Source: Paracamarosporium sp. OC-R06-R3 (taxonomy: Eukaryota > Ascomycota > Dothideomycetes > Pleosporales > Didymosphaeriaceae). Taken from it: a stretch of DNA of 64,000 nt. The DNA lies in assembly GCA_019828545.1 (NCBI GenBank), contig JACVRA010000367.1, positions 62,001-126,000 of the forward strand, in the 5' to 3' direction. Below, one piece after another: positions 32,953-42,649 of the stretch (position 1 is the stretch's first letter; each line of letters starts with the position of its first letter). Below the pieces are notes generated by a model. The model was not told where the DNA came from. It worked only from the letters and a program-made list of their open reading frames with translations, and ran no database searches. A program made the translations under genes and the position numbers.

Positions 32953-34712
32953 ATGGCCGGGGACGCTCACAGCCCGGCCGACAATGGGCCAGCCGATCAT
33001 ACCGATGGAAGCGCGTCGCAGCCGCCCGCGAAGAAGCGGCGCACGGGGGCCTCGTCCAGAGGCGTCGCCAACCTCACGCCCGAGCAGCTCGTCCGCAAGC
33101 GCGCCAACGACCGCGAGGCGCAGCGGGCCATCCGCGAGCGCACAAAGAACCAGATCGACGCGCTGAACCGGCGCATCCAGGAGCTCGAGGGCCAGCAGCC
33201 GTACCACGACCTGCAGCTGGTGCTGCGCGAGAAGGACCAGGTGTACACCGAGCTGCACGACGTGCGGAAGCGCCTGGAGAGCATCGTGGCCATTGCCTCG
33301 CCCGCCCTGCGCGGGCCCAGCGGGCTCAGCGGTGCGTACAGACACACTGAACCTAGACGCATATGCACATATATACATACACATACACATACACATTCAC
33401 GACCACCCGCTGACGCCCTGCAGAACTCGCCGCCGCCGCCACGCGCTCGCCGCTGCCGCCCACGTCGCATCCCCTCAACACCACCCTCGCCGACATCGCC
33501 GCCTCGCCCCAGAACGGCTTGCACTCGCCCGCCGCCGACAGCGCCCGGCCCTGGCCCTATGCCGCCGACCAGCCCCAAGCCCACGCCCACGCCCACTACC
33601 ACCACGACCGCGTCGACAACCCCCCGCCCGACGTGCCCTTCGACCAGCTGCCGTTCGACAATGACAAGCGCATGGGCGTCAACTTCCTGCTCGAGAACAA
33701 CGGCGAGTCGCGCAACCTGGACCCGAGCCTGCCGCCGCCCCCGGCCACCACCGTCACCACAGCCACCCTGGGCAACGGCCTCGGCCACCATGCCCCCGTC
33801 ATGGTCCCCCATCTCACCCTGCCGCGCAACGTGCCCACCACGTGCCCGCTCGATGCCATACTGCTTGACTTCCTGACCGAACGCCAGCACCGCGCCGCCC
33901 AGGGCGATTCCATCAAGTCCCTGGTCGGCCCGCTGTACCCCAACTTCACCCCCATCGTCTATCCGGACCGCGCCATCGATGCCCATCCGCTGTCGAAGCT
34001 GTTCACGGACATCCTGCGCACCTTCCCGGACATCTGCGGCCTTCCTGAGCAGGTAGCCATTGTCTATATCATGTTCCTGGTCATGCGCTGGCAAATTGAA
34101 CCATCTGCAGAGAACTACGATAGGCTGCCAGACTGGGTCACACCGCGAGCTTCGCAGCTTTTCATTCCTCATGCAGTCTGGAATGACCACTTGCCCTGGT
34201 AAGCTTTTCTCCCCTTTTCCCGCTTATCTATGTGATGACCGGTTTACATCTGCTTGTACATATGCCCTGGTGAACTAGCTCATAACTAATGAATGCAAAG
34301 GCCAAAGCTACGTGACCGCTTGATCACTGCTCAGACACCCGTGCCATTCGATGCCTTTTTCATCCCATTCACTACCACGATATCCCTGAACTGGCCCTAT
34401 GAGCCTCGAGACTGCCTCCTGCCAGCGTCCAAGCTCCACGCTTCGTCGCTGTCTGCCACGTCTTCTATCCCAGCCTCGAGCCCTTTTTCGACTGCCGTAA
34501 ACGCTGGCTCGCCCGCTGGTCCGCACACACCTCAAGCGGCCAGTACGCCCGGTACTACCATCGGCACGCTCCCTAAAGACGAGGACGAGTGGCTCATCAA
34601 CCCGGCCTTCGAGAGCCACCTGCGGAACCTCAGCAACTGGAGCCTGGGTCCCGCTTTCCGTTCCACGTTCCCAGCCTTTGGCGATGCGGTCCGCATCAAA
34701 GAAGGACGCTAG
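32953..34712 (+). CDS. bZIP transcription factor with DUF3425, 3 exons
   Basis: Predicted 521-aa nuclear transcription factor. Exons are 32953-33331, 33424-34198 and 34301-34712, with introns of 92 and 102 bp. The basic region VRKRANDREAQRAIRERTK (about residues 47-65) is followed by a short leucine-zipper-like helix (IDALNRRIQELEG) and a second heptad stretch. This basic-region variant is typical of the Pezizomycotina bZIP group that carries a C-terminal DUF3425 domain, seen here from LDAILLDFLTERQHR through VMRWQIEPSAENYDRLPDW to the end. The middle is Pro/Ala/His-rich (QAHAHAHYHHD). The first intron contains an ACATAC microsatellite. It sits divergent from an alpha/beta hydrolase and near a P450 and a flavin monooxygenase. 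Confidence 0.9.
33366..33396 (+). repeat. ACATAC-type microsatellite in bZIP intron 1
   Basis: CA/TA-rich simple repeat, mainly ACATAC units, within the first intron of the bZIP gene. Likely length-polymorphic. Confidence 0.7.
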
Positions 34713-35255
34713 TGCGGCTTGTAGATGTTTGCCGCGCGCGGCTACGGTTAGGGGCGTTGTTTTGTTTTGCAATATACTTACTGCGAGTATCTGTATGAGT
34801 ATTGAAAACTTTTGGTATATGTTCATCTGCAACATTGGTATGTATTCTTTACGCAATATGAGCCTGGGTAATGAGTTGGGCTGGCGTTTGAGTTCGCTCC
34901 GTGGACAAAACGGCGACGGCGGTTGGAATCGGGCGATTATCAGTGTATCGATAGTCTTGATCGTATCGATAGTAGCCCGCAATGAGGCTCGTTATGCCCA
35001 TCACACGAACTTCTATCATCTGCGTGACAAAGTCCGTTCTCGTATGGCATTATGCCGCTCTGTAGTGAAAGCACTCAGCACCTCCAGCTTCCATCTTCTT
35101 GCATTCCTACGGAGAACAACTCTCCCTCGACGTCTTCTACACGGAATCAGGACATGCAAACATATGGAAGAAAATCCTTGGTCCAGACTATTGTATGTGT
35201 CACAGCGCTTGTGTCACCTGAATGACTACATGACAATTGGCATCAATTCGACAGC
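34713..35255. other. Intergenic between convergent genes
   Basis: 3' ends of the bZIP gene and of the 287-aa protein gene. ATCGATAGT repeats twice near 34950-34973. No gene supported. Confidence 0.5.
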
Positions 35256-36119
35256 TCAGTTTGCTACTTTAGGCTTCAGCTCCACATAACACTTTGTGAT
35301 CCTCTGCTGCGCCGGTGCAAAGAGAAGGTTCCCCTCCTCGTCCTTGTACGTGCCAGTGTGGAATTCACTGACAACACCGCCTCCATACGGCGCAGGAGGT
35401 TGGCCCCACACGTGCGTGACCGCATCATGTACGCATTCAATATGGATGGCCCTGAAGCCCCTCGCATCCGCCTCGCGCATCAACCACCTCGCCAACGCCG
35501 CCATGATCTTCTCGCCCTCGTAGTCGTGCCGCGTCGACGTCGCATTCCGCATCAGCACCTCTCTGTGCGCCTTGGGCGCCCAGCTGTCCTTCTCCCGCGG
35601 ATCCAGCACGTCCAGGATGTGGTAGATTGGCCCGAAGTGCGGGAGCACCGCGAGCATGGGCCCCAGCTTCTCCATGTCCAGCGGGTCCGCGCCGTCGTAG
35701 CTCAGCGCGACGCTGACGAGCGGGAAGTCCATCTGCGCGAGCAGCCGCTCGCCTTCTGCCTGGAGACCCTTCTCCTCTTGCACGCTCGCCTCGCTGCGGT
35801 CCCAGTACAGCTTGCCGCCTGTGGCTTTGCTCTCTTCCCGCTTGAATTGGTACTCTGTGTCGAAGACGCCGAAGGAGTGCCCGCTGTTGACCTGGTGCTC
35901 GACGAGGTAGCCGATGGTGTCTACGCCTGCGAAGAGTCGCGCGGTGATGTTCTCTGGGTAGAGAACGGGCCAGACGGGTGAGTGGAAGACGTTGCTGTGG
36001 AGGACGATGGCAGAGGCCCATTCTACATGTTTTGGCTCCAGAGTGCGGATTTCGTAGCGGGGTTTGAGGGAAGAGGGGTTAGAGGGGTTGGGGGTCTTGG
36101 GGTTGTTGTTCTGGGCCAT
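35256..36119 (-). CDS. Unassigned 287-aa protein, possible acyltransferase fold
   Basis: Intronless frame starting MAQNNNPKTPNPSNPSSLKP. A disordered Asn/Pro tail of about 20 residues is followed by a folded region opening YEIRTLEPKHVEWASAIVLH, a pattern (beta strand, then a helix after a 'xxLxPxH' turn) often seen at the start of GNAT-type acyltransferases. Later blocks include PIYHILDVLDPREKDSW, ALARWLMREADARGFRAIHIEC and a C-terminal strand QRITKCYVELKPK. The canonical acetyl-CoA loop (Q/RxxGxG/A) is not obvious, so enzymatic activity is doubtful. Codon use is strongly GC-biased in the middle. It lies between the bZIP and P450 genes. Function unknown; the acyltransferase-fold idea is inference. 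Confidence 0.65.
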   Translation of the reverse strand: MAQNNNPKTPNPSNPSSLKPRYEIRTLEPKHVEWASAIVLHSNVFHSPVWPVLYPENITARLFAGVDTIGYLVEHQVNSGHSFGVFDTEYQFKREESKATGGKLYWDRSEASVQEEKGLQAEGERLLAQMDFPLVSVALSYDGADPLDMEKLGPMLAVLPHFGPIYHILDVLDPREKDSWAPKAHREVLMRNATSTRHDYEGEKIMAALARWLMREADARGFRAIHIECVHDAVTHVWGQPPAPYGGGVVSEFHTGTYKDEEGNLLFAPAQQRITKCYVELKPKVAN

Positions 36120-36567
36120 GGTTGGGACGGTGCTACGAGATGTTGGGCAAAGCAGTTTGAGGTCGAGTTCAGGAGCTGAGGGGGTATATATCTGGTCAGA
36201 ACTAGATGTGGCACAGTCAATTGAGGTGGGACGACTGTGGGCGGTTAGGTATTTGGCAGACGCGCATACGCGTAGAGCTTGAGGTCAGCAGAGCCCGAAA
36301 CGGGCGGTATGAGACCTATCAACGATGGGCGAGGCTGTCTGTGAAGCCTTCTTATACGTCGGCGCATCGGATCCCCCAGTTGGACCGTCAGCCGGTGTAA
36401 GCACTCTTTGCTGCTTTATCTTCTCTGGGCTCCGTAAACGCTATGGGAATCCCCAATGGGATGCCAAGCTTCGAAGACGGTAGGGTACAGCGCATGCAAG
36501 GTCTATGATGCGAATGGGCGTAATATTAGTAGAGCTTGCAGCGCACCAGAACAACCCAAGGTGTTAG

Positions 36568-36767
36568 CAGGTCAACCTGACCTGAGTTTTGCCTCGGTTG
36601 ACTTGGAGATGGGTTAGTATCATACACTAGCTCAAACATCACTAACCCTAACCCTGTAGTAGTCTTCTAAGCGAGTAAGTTGACCTGACAAAGGTAAATT
36701 ATATAAGCAACTTCCCTACATGGGTAAGGTCAAGTCAGACACGCTAAATTCAAGTCAGGTTGACCTG
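36568..36767. mobile_element. 200-bp MITE-like element with 25-bp terminal inverted repeats
   Basis: The left end 36568-36592 and the reverse complement of the right end 36743-36767 match at 22 of 25 positions (both begin CAGGTCAACCTGAC). The interior is noncoding, holds more copies of the GTTGACCTGA/GGTCAAGT motif and a CTAACCCTAACCCT run (36642-36655). No clear target-site duplication flanks it. Size, inverted ends and lack of a frame fit a non-autonomous DNA transposon. A regulatory or structured element is the alternative. Confidence 0.55.
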
Positions 36768-36974
36768 AGGCCTGCATCACAAGACGACCCACAAAAGAGA
36801 CGCATTGGTGATCCAAAAAGGAAGTAACGGGAAGCGACTATCGCCCCGTAGCGAACCTCGAATATCGGTGTGCGACTCGTACGAGTGACAATAAGATCAG
36901 TAACCGGGATCTCCTGTGATAGACGATTGCATTATCGTAATGGCAGACCCAGTGCTGACAGATACTAGAAGTGC

Positions 36975-37070
36975 CGTAGGTCAAGTAAGCCCGTGCTAAA
37001 CATCACCCGAGTGCCCGCGGATCTAACACGATCTGACTGATCCAAATCCATAATTTCAGCTTGACCTACG
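36975..37070. repeat. Small inverted repeat (11-bp perfect arms)
   Basis: CGTAGGTCAAG at 36975-36985 is repeated in reverse complement at 37060-37070. The arms share AGGTCAA with the ends of the neighbouring 200-bp element, so they may be related or be a decayed second copy. Confidence 0.45.
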
Positions 37071-37154
37071 ATGGTATTGCCCTAAAACAATCTTGCAGCA
37101 CCGATTCTCATAGCACCCTACCTTCTGTACGGAACACCATCTTGCTTCGACGAA

Positions 37155-38771
37155 CTACTCGCCGAAGGGCGTGAATCGCTCCAAGACTCGTTCCGCGTCG
37201 CCAAGCTCCCTCCTCAACATCTGCTCATGCGCTTGGCTTCTGACCCTAATCTCACATTCGAACTTTCTCGGCCGGATATTGAACCCTTCTGTATAAGCGA
37301 ATGTGTCATATCTTACGGCCTTGAGCGGCGCGATGTCGAACGCCCAGAGAATCTTCGCCAGAGCGATAAATAGGCTGTTTGCGGCTAGATCAGCGCCAGG
37401 GCAGATGCGTCGTCCCCATCCGAACGATGAATGCCCAGCCTTTGCGGGGTGAGGCCTTCCCGTTTCTAAAGTAGGGTTCTTCGACTTCTCAGTAAGCGCG
37501 GTGTCAAGGAAGCGCGTAGGGTTGAATTGGTGTGGTTTGGGATAGTATTCCTCGTTGAGATTGATGGCCCAAGAGTTACCGAGAACTGTTGTTCCGGTGG
37601 GGATGTAGTAGCCTTCGTAGTAATCATCCTCGGTCGATGCGTGAGGAGTACCGCCAAGCACAGCGACAGGTCGCCAGCGAAGGACTTCCTTGGCTAAAGC
37701 ACGAATATAGGGGAGATGTGGTTCGTCTTCGAAGGTAGGCGTCCTATCCAGTCCAATGACGTTGTCCAACTCTTCGTGTGCAGCACGCAGAGTTTCTGGA
37801 TGCGTGACGAGTGCTAGGAAAGCGCTACACAATGTTGAGGCGGTAGTGTCAGAGCCAGCGCCAAATAGAGACGCAGGAATGTAGGAAAAGTCCCGGTCTG
37901 ATAGTGGGATATGCTCCTTCTCACGAAGCTCGAGGAGCAACTTGCAAAGCGAATCTGGGATCTCGTCACCGCTTATGTTCGCTCTAGACATGTCAGCGCG
38001 GACGAGATCGACCAACTGCATGTTTGCTGCCGCCTCTTCCCTGCCATGTGTCTTGATATCGGCCTTCCAAGGTGCCAGGACATCCGGGACATGCTTCAGC
38101 ATTGGGAATGACTCGACCAAATATTTTCCTGGCACATTGAGCGACGACGCATAATGCATGAACTTGAAGCGCTGATGAATGACCTCAGCATTTAAAGAAT
38201 CGATGCGATGACCATATGCCACGGAGAAGACGATGCTTGAGGTAAATCGCTCCAGGAGCTTCTCCCAATTGTTTGGTGTTTCGAGAAGCTGGCAGCATAA
38301 GCGCGTAGCTTCCGCAGTCTGAATAGGTTTGTATAGCCGGAGTGCTTTAGGTGTCATAGCCTGATGTAAAAGTTTCCTCCGAATGCTCCACTCTTTACCA
38401 TAGGGCTGTACCAATATGCTCGCCCCGTCCCATAGTATCTCGCCCATAGCCACCATACGCGGCCTCGAAGAATACTTCGTACTTCTCTTCTCCATAAGTT
38501 CAACCGCCACCATAGGATCCGAGATAATGACTGTTGGCTTCCGCCCTATCCATATCGTGAATATCGGGCCGTATTGTTTTGACCACTTCTGGAATTGTAT
38601 CCATGACTGCGATTTTGGAAGCTGGAGTTTGTTGCCTATGAACGGGAGCGGTGTTGGGCCTGGGGGCATACGATACCACACCCAGACATCGCGAAGGAAT
38701 GTAACAGCGGGGATGGCAACGAGGATCGAAAGCCACATATAGGGCGACCATAGTATGGACCCCAGCGCCAT
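37155..38771 (-). CDS. Cytochrome P450 monooxygenase
   Basis: Intronless frame of 538 aa starting MALGSILWSPYMWLSILVAI, a signal-anchor membrane helix, followed by a WYRMPPGPTPLPFIG proline-rich hinge: an ER-bound class II P450. The I-helix oxygen-binding motif FGAGSDTTAS is at about 303-312. The ExxR pair is Glu362/Arg365 (KEVLRWRP). The PERF-like NPTRFLD follows, and the heme-binding loop SSFGWGRRICPG has the axial Cys at 457. Sequence character resembles fungal secondary-metabolite or xenobiotic P450s of the CYP2-like clan (O-methylsterigmatocystin oxidoreductase type), but the CYP family cannot be fixed by eye. It is divergent from a FAD monooxygenase, suggesting joint use in oxidation of a common substrate (inference). 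Confidence 0.93.
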   Translation of the reverse strand: MALGSILWSPYMWLSILVAIPAVTFLRDVWVWYRMPPGPTPLPFIGNKLQLPKSQSWIQFQKWSKQYGPIFTIWIGRKPTVIISDPMVAVELMEKRSTKYSSRPRMVAMGEILWDGASILVQPYGKEWSIRRKLLHQAMTPKALRLYKPIQTAEATRLCCQLLETPNNWEKLLERFTSSIVFSVAYGHRIDSLNAEVIHQRFKFMHYASSLNVPGKYLVESFPMLKHVPDVLAPWKADIKTHGREEAAANMQLVDLVRADMSRANISGDEIPDSLCKLLLELREKEHIPLSDRDFSYIPASLFGAGSDTTASTLCSAFLALVTHPETLRAAHEELDNVIGLDRTPTFEDEPHLPYIRALAKEVLRWRPVAVLGGTPHASTEDDYYEGYYIPTGTTVLGNSWAINLNEEYYPKPHQFNPTRFLDTALTEKSKNPTLETGRPHPAKAGHSSFGWGRRICPGADLAANSLFIALAKILWAFDIAPLKAVRYDTFAYTEGFNIRPRKFECEIRVRSQAHEQMLRRELGDAERVLERFTPFGE

Positions 38772-39476
38772 GTTCAATTAAGTGCTTAGGATAGAAATGA
38801 AAGAAACAAACGGCCAAAAGAATTCGTCAAATGGAACTGACTTAACACGTGCTTGTTAAGGTCGAGCTAAACTCTTGGACCAGCAAGTACGATCTTCGGC
38901 AGTTGTGTGGACCCGCTGTCTTTGCCTACCGGAGGGGTTGCATATCCGTGTTGGATGGGTGTGGGGTACATGGATCGTCGAAGCTCTGGGGAAAAGCGAA
39001 GGCTGCATCAAGGATGTAGCACTTTTGAAGGAAAAGCTCAATACCGTAAGCACATATAGGAAGCCCTCTCAAGCAGGCATATCAACAGAAACCTGTTCCA
39101 TCTTAGTAAAACCTGGTGGTTGGGTGGGTTCGGAGCGGTGACAACCGGGTGGTGGCACGCTGTGCGGGGCAGCTGGGGGAAAAGCACCACCGAAATCTCC
39201 ACCCCCACAAACTGACATTTCGCCGCTGCATCACTGCCTAGGGAACCTATTTGTAGAAATGTATATCAAGCATGACAGCCATACGCTCGAGATGGAGAGT
39301 TTGGAAAAGACCAGTAGTCGCGCTTTTCTCATCAGAACCCGGACCGGCTCGAACTCTTCACCCTTGATGAGGACACCCGTGCAAGTTAATATACATAACA
39401 TAAGGTTACAGACTATATAAGCTTATCTACACATCTCGCCTCCTGACTTTCTACATTCAACTACTGTTTTGACATC
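38772..39476. promoter_or_regulatory. Divergent promoter region, P450 / FAD monooxygenase
   Basis: About 700 bp between the divergent starts, with no coding region supported. GC-rich direct-repeat-like GGTGGTTGGGTGGG near 39114-39127. The TATA box for the rightward gene is listed separately. Confidence 0.45.
39414..39420 (+). promoter_or_regulatory. TATA box of the FAD monooxygenase gene
   Basis: TATATAA about 57-63 bp upstream of the ATG at 39477, in a TA-rich core promoter (GACTATATAAGC). Confidence 0.5.
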
Positions 39477-40794
39477 ATGTCCCAAGCACCCCTCAAAGTC
39501 CTAATTGTAGGTGCTGGATTCGGTGGTCTCACAGCCGCCATCGAATGTCGCAAGAAAGGGTTCACAGTGATCCTTTTCGAGGGTAATCAAAGTCGACGTC
39601 AACTGGGTGACATTATCTCCTTTGGCTCGAATTCAGGTCGTATCTTTCGAAGCTGGCCCGGCGTGGAGGAGAAGCTCGATCCGATATGCCACCACAGCGA
39701 CGGTCTCGACTTTCGCACCTACGACGACGAATTTCTGTGTCGGCAGACATGGGGTGCGGAGGCGGACTGGGGAAAGAGGTTTAATGGTCATCGAGGCGAG
39801 ATCCACGAAGTGTGCTGGAATCACGCGATCGAGGTTGGCGTCGATATCAGGCTAGGATGCAAAGTCCAAGAATATTTCGAAACGGAAACGGAAGCGGGGA
39901 TAGTGGTCAATGGGGAAAGAGTAACGGGTGATGTGGTTCTTGCGGGAGATGGTGTGAGGAGTTTGGCGCGCACTATCGTGCTAGGGTTTGAGGACAAATC
40001 GAAGAGCTCTGGGTACGCGGTGTATCGAGCGTGGATGCCCACTGAGGGCTTAAAGAAGGATCCTTCAACGGCATGGCTGGCCAACCCAGAGAAGGATCTT
40101 CACGTAGGGTGGCTAGGACCCGATGTGCATTTCTTGGTAGCGACATTGCAGAAGGGCACCGCTTGCTCTTGGGTCTTAACGCACAAGGTAAGAAACTGGA
40201 CTTTTCTGCGTAAACAACAACTTTAACACATTTCAGGATGAAGCCGATGTAGAGGAGAGCTGGTCTGCGCCTGGCTACGTTGAGGAAGCGGTCAAAGCTA
40301 TACCGGACTGGGCCTCCGTATGTCACAATATCATTCGTGCGACTCCGGAAGAATGTCTTGTGGACTGGAAGCTGGTGTTTCGCGACCCTCTGCCTACTTG
40401 GATAAGTCCGAAACGGAGAATTGCACTCATTGGAGACGCCGCCCATCCTTTCTTGCCGACTTCTATACAGGGCGCTTCGCAGTCAATGGAGGATGGCGTA
40501 ACGGCTGCTGTGTGCCTTGAACTCGCAGGCAAACAAAACGTACCAGAAGCGATTCGTGCGTATGAAAAGATTAGATATCCTCGTGTGCTCGCCACGCAAA
40601 GGACGGGAGTAACAAACCGCGATGCCTGGCACAAGGCAGACTTCGACTACGTAAGGGAAAACCCAGAAAGCGTGAAGCTACCACGTCTGGACTGGATCCT
40701 GAATTTCGACTGCGAAAAGCATGCGTNNGTGTATAAAGAAACAGTAGAGTCTTTGAAAGCCGATCCCGACTGGAAACCGGATCTAAGATTGTAG
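39477..40794 (+). CDS. FAD-dependent monooxygenase (salicylate-hydroxylase-like), 2 exons
   Basis: Predicted 422-aa group A flavoprotein hydroxylase. Exon 1 is 39477-40187, the intron 40188-40236 (49 bp) and exon 2 is 40237-40794. The FAD ADP-binding fold VGAGFGGLTAAIE starts at residue 11 with the acidic residue in LFEG. The DG motif is in VVLAGDGVRS and the second FAD motif in ALIGDAAHPFLP. The C-terminal GASQSMEDG stretch is typical of the salicylate/6-hydroxynicotinate/UbiH-like group. Two undetermined bases (NN, 40737-40738) leave one residue unknown near the C-terminus but do not shift the frame. It was probably soluble. It pairs head to head with a P450; the substrate is presumably aromatic or a polyketide-like phenol (inference). 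Confidence 0.9.
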
Positions 40795-41695
40795 TGCAAA
40801 GAGAGTCGATAGCAAGCTCACTATGATCAAATCTACCGATTCAAATGAAACACAAGTAGTGGTTAGGCTGGGCAGGTGGTGGCGATTGCCGAAAGGGAGA
40901 GGACAAAGATGTAGGTGGTCATGATGACTGGTATAGAGTAGGAGGTTCGTGTAGAGTCACGGAAATTACATGCATATGCAACAAATTAACAACGAAATAC
41001 ACGTAAGATGGAGCTTCGAGTTGGGAGTTTGAGGTATGTAGTCAAGACTGGGATGGTGCTTGCAGACCCAAACCAGCCTGCCACGCCTACCGACCACCGA
41101 TAGCGTCAAGTATCATGTGTGTAATTTCTGCTCGGGACAACGCACACATCGTTTCTTTATGAGCCTGGTTCTATTGCGCGCCTACCGCTAGATTGTGAGC
41201 GCGTGATACTCCTTACTACCACGTCAACTTTCGAGTTGGGCGTGGCTTTTGTGGGTCTGGTTGTGCATGGGATGATAGAGTTCGGCTCGGAGACATTGAT
41301 GTAGAGAGTGACTTTGGATTAAATGGTGATTGCGGGAATCTTTTATATGTGCGATGCGGTAGTGTATGCTGAGGAATGAGTGGGATTTTGACTCAGAGGC
41401 TGGGTTGGTCAAAGGACTACTGGATTTGGATATCGCAAAAGTGACACCGAACTCGGTCGATACATGGAGCTGATGAATTGTTAGGTGATTTGCATGAGGA
41501 CAGCGCGTGCTGTAGGGTTGCTGCGACACGTTTGCGCATCGTCAGCATACGAGTGAAGATGAGGAAAATGGAGAATATCTCAAAAGGGTATATTGGACTT
41601 GCATCGCCCATAGAGGTTATAGCATGTATGAGCTTTTCCCAGACTTGCGCCGAAACACCGTGTAAATGCTCTTCGTACAATATGAGAAGCAGACG
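40795..41695. other. Intergenic between convergent genes
   Basis: 900 bp of 3' regions. Short frames at 41224-41747 on both strands are not supported by sequence character. Confidence 0.5.
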
Positions 41696-42455
41696 CTATT
41701 CCTCCATTGCGCCGACCTCGGTCACAGCTTCATTAGCTGACGAATAGTACGCTTTCATATCGACTTTGAAGTCTGCCATGGCGACGCCAAACAACTTGAG
41801 TAACGCTGTTTGGTGGCTGTTAAGGACCTGTCCCTCTTTGCAAACGGTATACGGCGCATCAAGAATGACCTTGCCTTTTTCCAGCTTCGTTGGCATCCCC
41901 CACTTTCTCACCGTAGTTTCTTGGCTGTGAGGTAGCGGCACATCGTCTTCTGCCGGCAATTCTCCACCTCTTGAGTATACGACGCCTGCGGGTACGGTGA
42001 AGGTCTGGGTAGCTGTGACACCGGCGCGCGCAAAGTCTGTCTGCGAGTAGGCGGAGAAGTATTCCAGGACTTCTGAAGGCTCGCGGCTGGTAAAGAAGAG
42101 GCCGACGTTGCCTGCGAGGTAGGGCGACAATTGGGAAAGGTTTGTAAGGTGCTCTTCCGCGGGTGTCTGGCCGAGTGCTTTCGCCATGACCTTGGTCTTG
42201 CCAAAGAATATCCTGCGCACAGATTAGCTGTCTGCACCGATGGGCATTGGAGAGGCTCGCGCACCGGCTGTCGGAGAATTCAGCGCGCACTTCCTTCAAG
42301 TACGAGTTGCGCATGTTCTCTACGGCGAAGACGAAGATGTACTGGAAATTGTCGGCGGCTTCCTGCACATTGGCAAAGAGCTTCTGCGACAGCTCCTTGC
42401 CCTTCTTGTCCGTCTTGGACAGGTGGACGACTTTGGCGCGCTTCGACTTGGGCAT
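41696..42455 (-). CDS. MRT4: Ribosome assembly factor Mrt4, 2 exons
   Basis: Predicted 235-aa nucleolar protein related to stalk protein P0 that holds the P0 site on pre-60S particles until it is exchanged late in maturation. Minus-strand exons are 42455-42265 and 42212-41696, with a 52-bp intron. The N-terminus MPKSKRAKVVHLSKTDKKG and the following [34 protein letters not shown] (spanning the splice join) are family hallmarks. The GNVGLFFTS and FTVPAGVVY blocks also match. Length is close to the yeast protein. It lacks the acidic C-terminal stalk-binding tail of P0, as expected. Head to head with Mdm10. Confidence 0.93.
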
Positions 42456-42649
42456 GGTGGGCGTGAGGGCTGTGGTGCTTATCGATTCGGGATGCACAGA
42501 AAAAAGTTGGGAAGTTGCATTTTTGGCGGGGAATTGGTAGGCGAGCGGCTTGGCGCCTCGGCCCAAGCTTCTCGCGCGCCGACTACCTGGAGCTCTGCAA
42601 CTGCATGCTGAGGACCTCGGTACCGTTATGAAGCCTCGCTCAAGAAGAC
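42456..42649. promoter_or_regulatory. Divergent promoter, Mrt4 / Mdm10
   Basis: Only 194 bp between the two ATGs, so the two genes must share a bidirectional promoter or have overlapping ones. Confidence 0.45.

Larger units (their letters stand above)
36120..37154. other. Intergenic region with inverted-repeat elements
   Basis: No coding region. It holds a 200-bp inverted-repeat element (36568-36767) and a smaller inverted repeat (36975-37070), listed separately. A TATATA run at 36185-36190 may be the TATA box of the leftward gene starting at 36119. Confidence 0.6.
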
